A DNA stretch of 64,000 bases from Bacteroides mediterraneensis (GCF_016900355.1 NZ_JACJKA010000006.1:1-64000), one strand, 5' to 3'; positions 43,476 to 54,000 are shown, counted from the stretch's first letter. Numbers and translations are program-made. The notes: generated by a model not told the origin, from the letters alone.

Positions 43476-44519
43476 ATGGCAAAAATGAATTTTGGCGGTG
43501 TGATTGAAAATGTAATCACTCGCGAAGAATTTCCATTGGAAAAAGCACGTGAAGTATTGAAAGATGAAACCATTGCTGTAATCGGTTACGGTGTACAGGG
43601 ACCGGGACAGTCATTGAACTTGCGCGATAACGGTTTTAACGTCATTGTCGGACAGCGTCAGGGCAAGACTTTTGAAAAAGCAATCGCTGATGGATGGGTT
43701 CCGGGAGAAACTTTGTTCAGCATTGAAGAAGCTTGCAAGAGAGCCACTATCATCATGTGTCTGTTGTCAGATGCCGCAGTGATCTCTGTATGGCCGACTA
43801 TCAAACCTTGTCTGACTGCAGGAAAGGCTTTGTATTTCTCTCATGGTTTCGCCATCACTTGGAATGACCGTACCGGCGTAGTTCCTCCTAAAGACATCGA
43901 TGTCATCATGGTGGCTCCGAAAGGTTCTGGTACTTCTTTGCGTACCATGTTCCTGGAAGGACGTGGCTTGAACTCTTCTTATGCGATTTACCAGGATGCT
44001 ACTGGTAAGGCATACGACCGTACCATTGCATTGGGTATCGGTATCGGTTCAGGTTATCTGTTCGAAACTACTTTCCAGCGTGAAGCTACTTCTGACTTGA
44101 CTGGTGAACGTGGTTCTTTGATGGGAGCTATCCAGGGATTGCTGCTGGCACAGTATGAAGTGCTCCGTGAAAACGGACATACTCCGTCTGAAGCATTCAA
44201 CGAAACTGTAGAAGAGTTGACTCAGTCACTGATGCCGTTGTTTGCAAAGAACGGTATGGACTGGATGTATGCAAACTGCTCTACTACTGCACAGCGTGGT
44301 GCCCTCGACTGGATGGGTCCGTTCCACGATGCCATCAAACCGGTAATGCAGAAACTGTATCAGAGTGTAAAATGCGGTCATGAAGCTCAGATTTCTATCG
44401 ACAGCAACTCTCAGCCGGATTATCGTGAAAAACTGAATGCAGAATTGAAAGCATTGCGTGAAAGCGAAATGTGGCAGACTGCTGTGACTGTACGTAAACT
44501 TCGTCCGGAAAACAACTAA
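43476..44519 (+). CDS. ilvC: Ketol-acid reductoisomerase
   Basis: This NADPH- and Mg2+-dependent enzyme rearranges and reduces acetolactate. It has 347 residues, class I. The Rossmann loop is VIGYGVQGPGQSLNLRDNG (about 35-53), with a Gln-Arg-Gln cofactor region (VGQRQGK). The C-terminal knotted domain holds the metal ligands around DLTGERGSLMGAIQG (about 208-222). It is the last gene of the operon, 52 bp after the thioesterase with a hairpin between, and ends in a strong terminator. Confidence 0.96.
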   Translation: MAKMNFGGVIENVITREEFPLEKAREVLKDETIAVIGYGVQGPGQSLNLRDNGFNVIVGQRQGKTFEKAIADGWVPGETLFSIEEACKRATIIMCLLSDAAVISVWPTIKPCLTAGKALYFSHGFAITWNDRTGVVPPKDIDVIMVAPKGSGTSLRTMFLEGRGLNSSYAIYQDATGKAYDRTIALGIGIGSGYLFETTFQREATSDLTGERGSLMGAIQGLLLAQYEVLRENGHTPSEAFNETVEELTQSLMPLFAKNGMDWMYANCSTTAQRGALDWMGPFHDAIKPVMQKLYQSVKCGHEAQISIDSNSQPDYREKLNAELKALRESEMWQTAVTVRKLRPENN

Positions 44520-44542
44520 TCACGGTAGGTGAAAATTATAAG

Positions 44543-44582
44543 AAAGCCGTTCGGTGTCGGAAGATGCCGGACGGCTTTTTTC
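44543..44582 (+). terminator. Terminator of the ilv operon
   Basis: AAAGCCGTTCGG (44543-44554) pairs with CCGGACGGCTTT (44567-44578) with one G-U pair, followed by T-run. Confidence 0.9.
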
Positions 44583-44618
44583 GTAAGGTAAGGATGAAAA
44601 GAATCTGTGAGATTTTGT

Positions 44619-44626
44619 TACCTTTG
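44619..44626 (+). promoter_or_regulatory. Probable -7 element for the golvesin/amidase gene
   Basis: TACCTTTG lies 21 bp before the ATG at 44648. The -33 element is weak. It rules out a start at 44564. Confidence 0.45.
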
Positions 44627-44647
44627 TGCCGGTTCTATAGAATAGAG

Positions 44648-47521
44648 ATGAAAAAAATTGCTATTTTTCTGCTGGGCTGTCTTTGTATGGCAGGGACAGT
44701 GTTTGGACAAAGTCTGGAGCAGACCACGGAGCAGCGTCTGAAGGATTTTTTTGCCAATTATGAGACTTCGTATGCGAATATCGGCAAGTGTAAGCTGGAA
44801 CGCATGGAGCTGGAACATGAAAAGAAGGTATTGCGCGTGTATGCCAATCCGACTTTTGGTTACCAGCCGTTTACGGAAGAAAATGTATCGGCCATCTATC
44901 GTTTGTTGAAGCAGTCGCTTCCGGGGCCGGTAAATTATTATACCCTGCAAGTGTATGCAGACGGAAAGTTGATTGAGGACCTGGTGCCTAATGCGTTCCG
45001 GAAGAAACAAGACAAGACTCGCTTGTACGGTAAACTGGAAGCGAAGGGAAACCCGTGGGTGACCAATGTGTCGCATCCGTTTGAAATCAGCCGGGGACTG
45101 GAAGGACGGCATGTGGCCGTGTGGCAAAGTCATGGAAAAGTGTATCGGAACGACCGGAATGAATGGCGTTGGCAGCGTCCGCGCTTGTACTGCACTACGG
45201 AAGATTTGTTTACCCAATCGTTTGTGGTGCCGTATCTGATTCCGATGCTGGAAAATGCCGGAGCTGTGGTTTTCACTCCGCGTGAACGCGACTGGCAGCG
45301 CCACGAGGTGATTGTAGACAACAACACTTGTACGCCAGGCAGTCATTATTTGGAAGTGGAATATAAGAAGTATACGTGGAAGGATACGGGTCAGCCGGGA
45401 TTTGCTCAAAAGTATCAGCAGTATCCGGATAACTACAATCCTTTCAAGGATGGTACGGCGAGGTACATTGCGACCCAAAACCAGCCGGAAAAGGCTTTTG
45501 CCGAATGGATTCCCAATATCCCGGAAAAAGGAAAATATGCGGTGTATGTCAGTTATCAGACACTGCCGGAAAGCGTGTCGGATGCTAAATACTTGGTCTT
45601 CCACAACGGAGGTGTGACCGAATTCAAGGTGAACCAGCAAATGGGAGGAGGTACCTGGGTGTATTTGGGTACCTTTGAGTTCGACAAGGGACGGAACGAT
45701 TACGGCATGGTGGTGCTGAGCAATGAGAGCTCCCAAAAAGGAGTGGTCTGTGCCGATGCGGTTCGTTTTGGTGGCGGCATGGGAAATATAGTCCGTGGCG
45801 GACAGGTGAGTGGAGTGCCTCGTTACCTGGAGGGGGCGCGCTATTGGGCACAATGGGCCGGCATGCCTTATTCGGTGTACAGCAAGAGCCAGGGAGAAAA
45901 TGATTACAATGACGATATCAATGCTCGTTCGCTGATGGTGAACTACCTGAGTGGCGGGTCGGTGTACAACCCTTCGGAAGCGGGACTGAAAGTGCCGTTT
46001 GAAATGACACTGGGACTGCACAGCGATGCAGGCTTCAAAACGGATGATGAACTGGTGGGTTCCTTGGGCATCTATACGACCGACTTCAACGACGGAAAAC
46101 TGAATTGTGGTATCTCCCGCTATGCGTCGCGCGACCTGACAGACATGGTGCTGTCGGGATTGCAGCGGGACATTGCTTCCCGTTTTGGAGTGCAGTGGGC
46201 CCGGCGGAGCATGTGGAACCGGAACTACAGCGAGACCCGTCTGCCGGCAGTGCCTTCCATGATTCTGGAATTGCTCTCCCATCAGAACTTTGCCGATATG
46301 CAGTGGGGACACAATCCCGATTTCAAGTTTACGGTGGGACGTTCAGTCTATAAATCCATTTTGAAATATCTTTCTACCATGCACGGCACCGACTATGTGG
46401 TGCAGCCGCTTCCGGTGAATCATTTTGCCATCCGGGAAGGAAAGAAGAAAAATACTTTTACTCTGAACTGGAATCCGGTAGAGGATGTGATGGAGCCTAC
46501 GGCCAAACCGCAGGGTTATATCGTCTATACCCGTATCGGTTATGGTGGATTTGATAATGGAGTATATGTACGCAAACCGGAATACACGGTGAAAGTAGAG
46601 CCGGGACTGGTGTACAGCTTCAAGGTAACGGCCGTCAACAAGGGAGGAGAGAGTTTCCCCTCGGAAATTTTGTCGGCCTATAAAGCCAAACGAAGTAAAG
46701 GCACGTTGCTGATTGTGAACGGATTCGATGCCACCTCTGGTCCGGCGGAAGTCAATTCGGCTTTGCTGCAAGGCTTTGACCTGAAGTCGGACCCGGGCAT
46801 ACCTTATGGACAGACTCCTGCTTATTGCGGTTACCAGCAAGGATTCAATCGCGACAAAGCGGGACTGGAGACTGGTGACGGGCTGGGTGTCAGCGACAAT
46901 GCCTTAGAAGGAAAATTGATTGCGGGAAATACCTATGATTATGTGTTTGTGCATGGCAAGGCCATTCAACGAGCCGGACGCTATTCGTTCGTTTCCTGTA
47001 GTGACGAAACTTTGGAGAGTGGAAGTACAGACCTGAGTCAGTATGACATGGTAGATTTGATTTGTGGAGCTGATGCCAAATCCTTCTCTTCGGCCATGCA
47101 GGAAGCTCTTACCCGTTACTGCCGACAGGGTGGACGTTTGCTGGTGAGCGGTTCTGCGTGGGGAGCAAATCTGCAAAAGGGAGACTTTGGCAAGGATGTG
47201 CTGAAGTGCATGTATGGCGGTCGTTTCAGTAACCAGACTTCCTCTTCTTTGCAGGGAGCAGGGGTACAGTTCCAGATTGAAGGAGGTGCCAATGAAACGG
47301 TTTATGCCGTTCCCTCCATGGAATGTGTACTGCCTGCTGCTGGGGCCTATTCATCTTTTGTATATACCAAGGGAAATTATGGGGTAGGAACCGTATATCG
47401 TGGAGAAGATTACCGTACCTTTGTATTGGGTTTCCCCTTGGAATGTGTGGAAAACACCGACGTACGCAATCACTTGATGCAGACTGTTGTGACCACGCTC
47501 TTATCCAAGAAAAAACGCTGA
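44648..47521 (+). CDS. Secreted golvesin-like / amidase-like multidomain protein
   Basis: This 957-residue protein has a signal peptide (IAIFLLGCLCMAGTVFG-QS). After an N-terminal region (about 20-240), a golvesin-C-like beta-sandwich is seen near 260-380 (YAVYVSYQTLPESVSDAKY to GVVCADAVRFGGG). An N-acetylmuramoyl-alanine-amidase-like segment with LGLHSDAGF lies near 460. A fibronectin type III domain is near 620-690 (YIVYTRIGYGG, YSFKVTAVNKGGESFPS), and the C-terminus resembles a Rossmann or gliding-motility-type fold. Homologues are often named xanthan lyase or amidase without proof. A peptidoglycan or cell-surface role is my inference. Confidence 0.65.
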   Translation: MKKIAIFLLGCLCMAGTVFGQSLEQTTEQRLKDFFANYETSYANIGKCKLERMELEHEKKVLRVYANPTFGYQPFTEENVSAIYRLLKQSLPGPVNYYTLQVYADGKLIEDLVPNAFRKKQDKTRLYGKLEAKGNPWVTNVSHPFEISRGLEGRHVAVWQSHGKVYRNDRNEWRWQRPRLYCTTEDLFTQSFVVPYLIPMLENAGAVVFTPRERDWQRHEVIVDNNTCTPGSHYLEVEYKKYTWKDTGQPGFAQKYQQYPDNYNPFKDGTARYIATQNQPEKAFAEWIPNIPEKGKYAVYVSYQTLPESVSDAKYLVFHNGGVTEFKVNQQMGGGTWVYLGTFEFDKGRNDYGMVVLSNESSQKGVVCADAVRFGGGMGNIVRGGQVSGVPRYLEGARYWAQWAGMPYSVYSKSQGENDYNDDINARSLMVNYLSGGSVYNPSEAGLKVPFEMTLGLHSDAGFKTDDELVGSLGIYTTDFNDGKLNCGISRYASRDLTDMVLSGLQRDIASRFGVQWARRSMWNRNYSETRLPAVPSMILELLSHQNFADMQWGHNPDFKFTVGRSVYKSILKYLSTMHGTDYVVQPLPVNHFAIREGKKKNTFTLNWNPVEDVMEPTAKPQGYIVYTRIGYGGFDNGVYVRKPEYTVKVEPGLVYSFKVTAVNKGGESFPSEILSAYKAKRSKGTLLIVNGFDATSGPAEVNSALLQGFDLKSDPGIPYGQTPAYCGYQQGFNRDKAGLETGDGLGVSDNALEGKLIAGNTYDYVFVHGKAIQRAGRYSFVSCSDETLESGSTDLSQYDMVDLICGADAKSFSSAMQEALTRYCRQGGRLLVSGSAWGANLQKGDFGKDVLKCMYGGRFSNQTSSSLQGAGVQFQIEGGANETVYAVPSMECVLPAAGAYSSFVYTKGNYGVGTVYRGEDYRTFVLGFPLECVENTDVRNHLMQTVVTTLLSKKKR

Positions 47522-47568
47522 TTCAGTATAAAGAAAAGAATTAAGTAACCATCAATAAATGTATCAAT

Positions 47569-48093
47569 ATGGAAAAAGATTTTTTGAAGGTCATTGAAAC
47601 ACGGCGCAGTTGCCGCAAGTATAAACCGGAACAGATTACGGATGAAGAGTTGAAGGCTGTGCTCGAAGCAGGTACTTATGCTCCGACTTCACGCGGTATG
47701 CAGTCGCCTTATATTGTGGCTGTACAGAAAAAAGAAGTGCTGGCTAAACTGGCTAAGATGAATGCGGAAATCATGGGAGTTACTTCCAATCCTTATTATG
47801 ATGCGCCTACCTACGTGCTGGTTTTTGCACCTTCACTGGCCAACAATCCGGTACAAGACGGCAGTTGTGTGTTGGAAAACATGATGCTGGCCGCGCATGC
47901 CTTAGGATTGGGCAGCTGCTGGATTCACCGGGAACGCGAGATGTTTGCCACGGAAGAAGGCAAGCAGCTGATGGAAGAATGGGGGCTTCCCGAAGGCTTG
48001 ATGGGAATCGGTGCTCTTGCTTTGGGTTATCCCGAAGGAGAACCTGCTCCGGCAAAACTGCGTAAACCGGACTATTTCCGGGTGATAAAATAA
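47569..48093 (+). CDS. Nitroreductase-family flavoprotein
   Basis: This FMN-dependent oxidoreductase has 174 residues, the short form. The N-terminus VIETRRSCRKYKPEQITDEE carries the Arg-Arg-Ser FMN phosphate site, and the C-terminal part GLGSCWIHRE and GIGALALGYPEG is typical. The substrate is unknown; members reduce nitro compounds, quinones or other small electron acceptors. It follows the secreted protein gene by 47 bp and may be cotranscribed. Array D begins 9 bp past its stop. Confidence 0.9.
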   Translation: MEKDFLKVIETRRSCRKYKPEQITDEELKAVLEAGTYAPTSRGMQSPYIVAVQKKEVLAKLAKMNAEIMGVTSNPYYDAPTYVLVFAPSLANNPVQDGSCVLENMMLAAHALGLGSCWIHREREMFATEEGKQLMEEWGLPEGLMGIGALALGYPEGEPAPAKLRKPDYFRVIK

Positions 48094-48102
48094 GGCATAA
48101 AA

Positions 48103-48228
48103 AAGCGCAAGGGCGTTTTGGTCAAAATGTCCTTGCGTTTGATTCAAAACGCCTTTGCGTTTTCCCTTAAACGCCCTTACGTTTTACTTGAAACGTCCTT
48201 GCGTTTGGGTAGAAACGCCCTTACGTTT
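48103..48228. repeat. Array D: six AAACGC-type units with 22-bp period
   Basis: Units start at 48103, 48125, 48147, 48169, 48191 and 48213: AAGCGCAAGGGCGTTT, AAATGTCCTTGCGTTT, AAACGCCTTTGCGTTT, AAACGCCCTTACGTTT, AAACGTCCTTGCGTTT and AAACGCCCTTACGTTT. Spacers are all 6 bp and unrelated. Six A precede and seven T follow, so each outgoing strand meets a T-tract. It fills nearly all of the 154 bp between the convergent nitroreductase and GH84 genes, and no other terminator is present there. Confidence 0.92.
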
Positions 48229-48247
48229 TTTTATGACTCGTTTTTTA

Positions 48248-50812
48248 TCAGTTAATCGGCACAATTTCAAAGATTTCTGCTTTTCCTTCCAGACGAATCT
48301 GATTGACATTCTTGTCGGCCAATTCGATTCTTGCGTAAGGAGTTTCAATCATGGTTTCAGATAACACTTTGCCTTTTTTGTCCAGCTGTACACATTTGAT
48401 TGGAGCAGGCAACTGGTTCGTCAGTAAGGTGTAGGCCTTGACATCCTTGTTGACTCCGAAAGCAATCGCTTTTGTGCTCTGGTAAGAAGTGCCCAAGTTG
48501 TTGTCGAAAGCATAAACCGCCTTGCTCAGGGTATCCGCTTCGAGTGTAAAGCCAAGATTGTCTGGACGGAGTGGGTTTACATCGAACGAGCGGACAGATG
48601 CATAATTGGTGCGTTTGGAATCCAGTCGTTTCAGACGGACGTAGCGTGCCTTTTCCGGAGCTCCCTGCCAGTGGATAATGTATTGCTGGTTCAGTTCGCT
48701 GGTAAGCGCTTTCCAGTTTTGTCCATCGGCAGAACATTCCACTACGGCATGGTCAAAATAGTCCACATCGTCTTTGGAATTTCTTCCCTGAAGGATGGAG
48801 ATTTCCGTCACATCGCGTACGTCGCGCAGGTCCACTCCAATCCAGTCGTTTGGTTTCTGGGCGATTCCGGAAGTATAGAAAGTCGTAGAATCATTGTCGA
48901 ACATCAGTTTGGTCTGTACGGTATGCGCACTGCTGAAAGAGCCGATACCTTTGTAATCGTTCGGCACCTTGCCCGACAGTTTCTTCAGGTATCCGTGTGC
49001 CATGTCGTCCATCGCATACTCATAGAATGGCTGAAGTTTCAGGGTGCCCGATTTGTGAGCTTCATAGTTTTTCCGGTCTTCCGGCGTCATGATGTTTTGT
49101 ATGTATTTTGTCCAGAAAAGCGCATCGTCTTGACCGGAGCGGTATATACGGGCCAACTCGATGGCTTGCTTGCCGCGTGTACCCAGTTTGCCGAACTCTG
49201 TCAGCCAAGGCTGGAGTTCATTGAGCAACGCTTTGTTCTGGCAACCGTTTTCCATGCGTGCAGGAACACTCTCTACTTTCTTGAATTCTTCTTCCAGGGT
49301 ATTGGCTGCCGCATCGTTCCAGTCGGCAATGCGGAAAGTCTGAGTTTCCCACGATTCATCCCGTCGGTATCCGTTTTCGGTATCGCTGGAGTGGATGGCG
49401 AAGGTGCGATATGCATCAGTGGCATCGGGTACCAGTTCGGCCAGTCCCCGTTCCCAGTTGTCAATGGCGTTGTAGTCGGCGATGTTCCAAGCGTAGTCGG
49501 CCACTCCATATAAGGCCAGCTTGGAGGCTTCACCGTGTTCCATCGGATTGCTGATCACGCCGCAAGTCTCCTGGGCTGTCAGGCTGGTATCCAGTCCATA
49601 GACCGGTCCCTGGAGCAGGAAGTTACGGATGTAGTCGGTCACCGGATAGTTCCACCAATAGTAAGCCGGACGTTTGATACGGGAGTTGATGAAGTCGAGG
49701 GTTTCGGGTGTCAGGTCACTACATACCACGTCACCTGTCCAGAACACCTTGATTTCAGGATTCAGGGTTTTTCCGTAAATGGCCAGGCTGCCTTTTTCGG
49801 TCGGATTGGCCCAAAGTTTGGAGTAGTCGGTCGGGCAGACGGTCAGCGGAGACACGTCTCCTTTTACCTTCACGAACTCTTCAGTCAGACGGTTCAGCAA
49901 TTCCGTTTGTTTCAGCGGGTTGGTACCCTCGCCCGAAATATCGTCGAAGAAGATGGCAAAATGACGGACTCCCAAGTCATACATCCAGTTGAACTTGTTA
50001 ATCAGGTTCTGATAATCCTCTTCATTCCATTTGATGTCCTGTCCCGGATGGATGGCCCACACGAAATCCACGTAGTTCCGGTTGCTGGCTTCCACCAGTT
50101 CCTTGATGTGCTGTGCTTCTTTTTCCGGATAGGGCAGACGCCAGTTCGGACAGCTGTGGTAAGGGTCGTCTTTAGGACCATATAAATAGGTATTCATTTT
50201 GAACTTTCCGTAGAAGTCAATCAGCGACAGGCGAACTTCGTGTGACCAGGGCGTACCGTAGAAACCTTCCACCACACCGCGGTTGGGCAAGTCCGGATAA
50301 TCGTTGATTTCCATGCAGGGCAGCGTACCTTGGAAAGCGACCGGACTTTCGGTCAGTTGTTTCAAGGTCTGGATGCCATAGAAAGCTCCTCGTGCATCGT
50401 ATCCAGTGAGGATAATTTCTTTTGGGTTGATAATTAAGGAGTAAGCTCCGGAGACTTCTTTTACCTGTGCCTTACGGGCAGCTTTGGGACCGAAATCAAT
50501 GGCAAGCTTGACACCCTTTTTATTCGTAGGCAGGAAATCCAGATAAGCTGAAAATTTATGCTGCTTGTCTTTCAGGTTAATACCTTGTAAAATGGGACAG
50601 GTATTCTCTTTGTTTACTTTTAATTGATGAGGCGTAGGGTTAATGATAAGTCCCTGGTGGTCTATCTTTTTCCCCGGTACAGCCCGCACGTCCTGTTTTT
50701 CAGAACGCTGGGACGAAAGATCAAAGTCTGTTTCTTGCGCTGATAAGGTTCCGTACATGAAAGTGCACAATAATCCGGCAGCCATGCATTTTGCATAATG
50801 ATTCATTTTCAT
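48248..50812 (-). CDS. Beta-N-acetylglucosaminidase, GH84 family, secreted
   Basis: This glycosidase removes beta-linked N-acetylglucosamine by substrate-assisted catalysis; the close relative in B. thetaiotaomicron (BtGH84) is the model for human O-GlcNAcase. It has 854 residues. A signal peptide (to about GTLSA-QE) is followed by a GH20b-like N-terminal domain (about 50-170), then the catalytic barrel with the paired aspartates Asp290-Asp291 in FAIFFDDISGEG, a helical region, and a discoidin-like domain (about 630-760). It is divergent from susC/susD and likely part of the same locus. The start at 50812 may alternatively be 50806. Confidence 0.94.
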   Translation of the reverse strand: MKMNHYAKCMAAGLLCTFMYGTLSAQETDFDLSSQRSEKQDVRAVPGKKIDHQGLIINPTPHQLKVNKENTCPILQGINLKDKQHKFSAYLDFLPTNKKGVKLAIDFGPKAARKAQVKEVSGAYSLIINPKEIILTGYDARGAFYGIQTLKQLTESPVAFQGTLPCMEINDYPDLPNRGVVEGFYGTPWSHEVRLSLIDFYGKFKMNTYLYGPKDDPYHSCPNWRLPYPEKEAQHIKELVEASNRNYVDFVWAIHPGQDIKWNEEDYQNLINKFNWMYDLGVRHFAIFFDDISGEGTNPLKQTELLNRLTEEFVKVKGDVSPLTVCPTDYSKLWANPTEKGSLAIYGKTLNPEIKVFWTGDVVCSDLTPETLDFINSRIKRPAYYWWNYPVTDYIRNFLLQGPVYGLDTSLTAQETCGVISNPMEHGEASKLALYGVADYAWNIADYNAIDNWERGLAELVPDATDAYRTFAIHSSDTENGYRRDESWETQTFRIADWNDAAANTLEEEFKKVESVPARMENGCQNKALLNELQPWLTEFGKLGTRGKQAIELARIYRSGQDDALFWTKYIQNIMTPEDRKNYEAHKSGTLKLQPFYEYAMDDMAHGYLKKLSGKVPNDYKGIGSFSSAHTVQTKLMFDNDSTTFYTSGIAQKPNDWIGVDLRDVRDVTEISILQGRNSKDDVDYFDHAVVECSADGQNWKALTSELNQQYIIHWQGAPEKARYVRLKRLDSKRTNYASVRSFDVNPLRPDNLGFTLEADTLSKAVYAFDNNLGTSYQSTKAIAFGVNKDVKAYTLLTNQLPAPIKCVQLDKKGKVLSETMIETPYARIELADKNVNQIRLEGKAEIFEIVPIN

Positions 50813-50867
50813 AACAATGGATGTTTTTAGGTAATGACAAGGTGTTTGTCTGATTAATATTTTTATT

Positions 50868-50899
50868 CAAAGATACGGTTTGTTCCTGAATCGTGCAAA
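50868..50899 (-). promoter_or_regulatory. Promoter of the GH84 gene
   Basis: The minus-strand TTTG (50896-50899), 20 bp, then TATCTTTG (50868-50875): full consensus. Confidence 0.7.
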
Positions 50900-50998
50900 T
50901 AGTATATAGAATATTGTTATATTCCTTTATTACAAGCACTGTATAAATAAAGAATAAACATTAAATAAGCAATCAATTTGGAATATATTTAATTATTT

Positions 50999-51030
50999 GT
51001 TGTAATATTAATATAAAATAAATATCTTTG
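50999..51030 (+). promoter_or_regulatory. Promoter of susC-susD
   Basis: GTTG (50999-51002), 20 bp, then TATCTTTG (51023-51030). It is divergent from the GH84 promoter, with about 100 bp of A/T-rich DNA between them. I see no clear operator in that stretch. Confidence 0.6.
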
Positions 51031-51072
51031 GGCTATCTAATAATTTATATTGTATTAACCTAAAATCAGATT

Positions 51073-54000
51073 ATGAAAAGAACAGAGTTTAAACTCTTGG
51101 CAATAACGATGCTGTTGTCAGGATTTTCGGTGGGCTACGTTCATGCCGAAACTCACTCGGAAGCAGTGAGGATGTACGCACCTCAACAAGAAAGCCAATG
51201 TAAAGGAGTGGTTTTAGATGAGACTGGTGAAAGTGTAATTGGAGCCTCGGTTTTGGTAAAGGGAACTTCCAATGGAACTATTACTGACCTGGATGGTAAT
51301 TTTTCTATTCCCAATGTGAAAAAGGGAGATGTGATTGTTATTTCTTTTGTCGGCTATAAGAATGTGGAAACTGTATGGAATGGTACAGATCTTAGAATTA
51401 CACTAAAAAGTAATACGGAAGAGCTTGACGAAATTGTAGTGGTAGGTTATGGTGTACAAAAGAAGGTAAATCTTACCGGTGCTGTTTCTTCTGTAAAAGG
51501 AGATGCTTTTGAAACTCGTCCGGTTGTGGATGCCACACAAGGTTTGCAGGGAATGGTTCCGGGATTGAATGTAAGTAACAATAGCTCAGGCAGACCTGGA
51601 GCTACGGGAACATTGACTATACGCGGTCAAGGAAATTTGTCGGGAAATGCTTCACCTTATGTGTTGGTGGATGGAGTGGAAATGTCTCTTTCTGACATTA
51701 ATCCCAACGATATAGAAAATATTTCAGTATTGAAGGATGCTGCAGCTTGTTCTATTTATGGAGCACGTGCTGCTTACGGTGTGATTTTGGTTACTACCAA
51801 AAAAGGTAAGGAAGGAAAAATGCGCGCCAATTATCAGGGAACCGTAGGGTGGAGTACACCTACTGTATTACCTGATATGGTAAACTCACTTGACTTTGTG
51901 AAATTTTGGAATGATGGAGTCAATAATGCGGGAGCGGGTGGTCGTGCCTATTCAGCAGAGAAAATAGCCCAGCTTGAACAGTATATGAGAGATCCTTCAA
52001 GTATGAATCCTTGGGCTGATTTGAAACCCGGACAATCATTGAATGCGGCTTTTGAGAACTCAGAACTTGGTTTGGGTAACACGGATTATTTTGATTTGCA
52101 TTACAAAAACTTCAGTTTCAAGCAAAGTCACAATTTAAGTTTCAGTGGTGGCAATAAGAAGGCCCAGTATTATGTTTCTGCAGGTTATTATAACGAAGAT
52201 GGTATATTGAGGTATGCGGATATGGATTATGCCCGCTATACGGTGAATGCAAATATCACTTCTGAACTGACCAAATGGATGAAGGTGAAATTCAATACCA
52301 AATTCATGCATTCGGGCAATAAAACGCCATTCAATCAGGGAACAGTAAATGGAGTATCTCTTGATGGAGGTCTGTCGGAAGGTTTTTATCATAGCTTGGC
52401 GCGTTTCCGTCCTACAGTATCTCCTATAGATCCAAATGGACATTTCACAGAATTGTCAATGGTGCCTTATTTGCAAAGTGGAACATATACGGATACACAG
52501 AATGACCGTTTCAACTTTACTACAGGACTGGAGTTCCAGCCAGTCAAGAATTGGTTTATTTTCTTTGATTATACTTATAAACAAGAGAATATGGAGTATG
52601 AGGCTTTAAATGTAGCTCCATACATTTATGAACAAGATGGTGTGACGTTGACTAAGGTGGCGCGTTCTGAATTGGGGGTATCAGCTGACGGTCAGTTTAC
52701 GCGTGCGTATGCCAATACAAGATATCAGAGTATCAATCTTTATACCAACTACATGTTTTCATTGGCTGAAAAGCATAACTTTACAGTTATGGCTGGTTAC
52801 CAGGAAGAAAACAATGATTTTAGCTGGATGAAGAATTCGATTACCGGGCTGTATTCTACAGCTAATCCAAATGTCAGTATGGGTACGGGTGATAAGATTG
52901 TGGTGGATACGCGTAACGGATGGGCTACACGAGGATTCTTCGGTCGTATCAATTATGATTTCGACGGAAAATACCTTGTGGAAGTGAACGGACGTTATGA
53001 CGGTTCTTCACGTTTTGCCAGTCACAGCAGATGGGGATTTTTCCCTTCCGTATCATTGGGATGGAATATTCATCGTGAAAAATTCATGCAGAAGGCCGAA
53101 GGATTCTTGTCAAATCTGAAACTAAGAGTTTCTTATGGATTGTTGGGTAATCAAGCCAATGCGGCATTGTATACATTTGCTTCTACAATGAGTATCAATA
53201 ACAGTCTGGGCAACTATATATTTAGTGACGGGCGTCACATGTACACGAATCCTCCGGCCGTAGTAAATCCCAATACTACATGGGAGAAGGTGGAAAGTAA
53301 GAACATTGGTCTTGACTTTGGCTTCTTTGGCAATGCCTTGACGGGAACTCTGGATATTTTCCAGCGAGATACGAAAGATATGTTGGGACGTGGACATGAG
53401 TTTCCCGATATGTTTGGTGCGGATGCTCCTCAGGAAAACAACGCCAATTTGCGTGACAGAGGATGGGAACTATCGTTAAACTATAGAGGTAAGATTGGTA
53501 GTGATATTGATTATAGTATTGGTGGATCTATTTCGGATGCAGTGACTAAAGTTATGCAATATTCGTCAAAAGAAGAAAATGATCCCGCAAACACTTGGTA
53601 TGCAGGTAAAACCTACGGAGAAATATGGGGGTATCGTACGGATGGATTGATACAGACGCAAGAAGAAGCCGATGCATATAATAAAGCGTATGACATGACC
53701 TACTTTAGTGGAAAACTTTGGGAGCCAGGAGACGTGAAATATGTAGATCTTGATGGAAAAGTGGGGGAAGATGGAAGAAAAATTATAGACCGTGGAAGTA
53801 ACATCTTGGGTAATATGGGTGATATGACCGTCATCGGTAACACTACCCCTCGTTACCAATATACCGTGAATGGGTCAATCAGCTGGAAAGGATTGAGTTT
53901 GAGTTTGATGTTCCAGGGAGTAGGCAAACGTGATTGGAATCCAAGCGGTGTTTATTTCTGGGGTTCCAGCTCTTTTGCACAGGTTACAGTATTCAAGGAA

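Noticed and set aside
44618-46312. Minus-strand reading of 564 codons opposite the golvesin/amidase gene
   Set aside because: The product is His- and Arg-rich in a way typical of antisense frames, while the plus strand has a promoter, signal peptide and domains.
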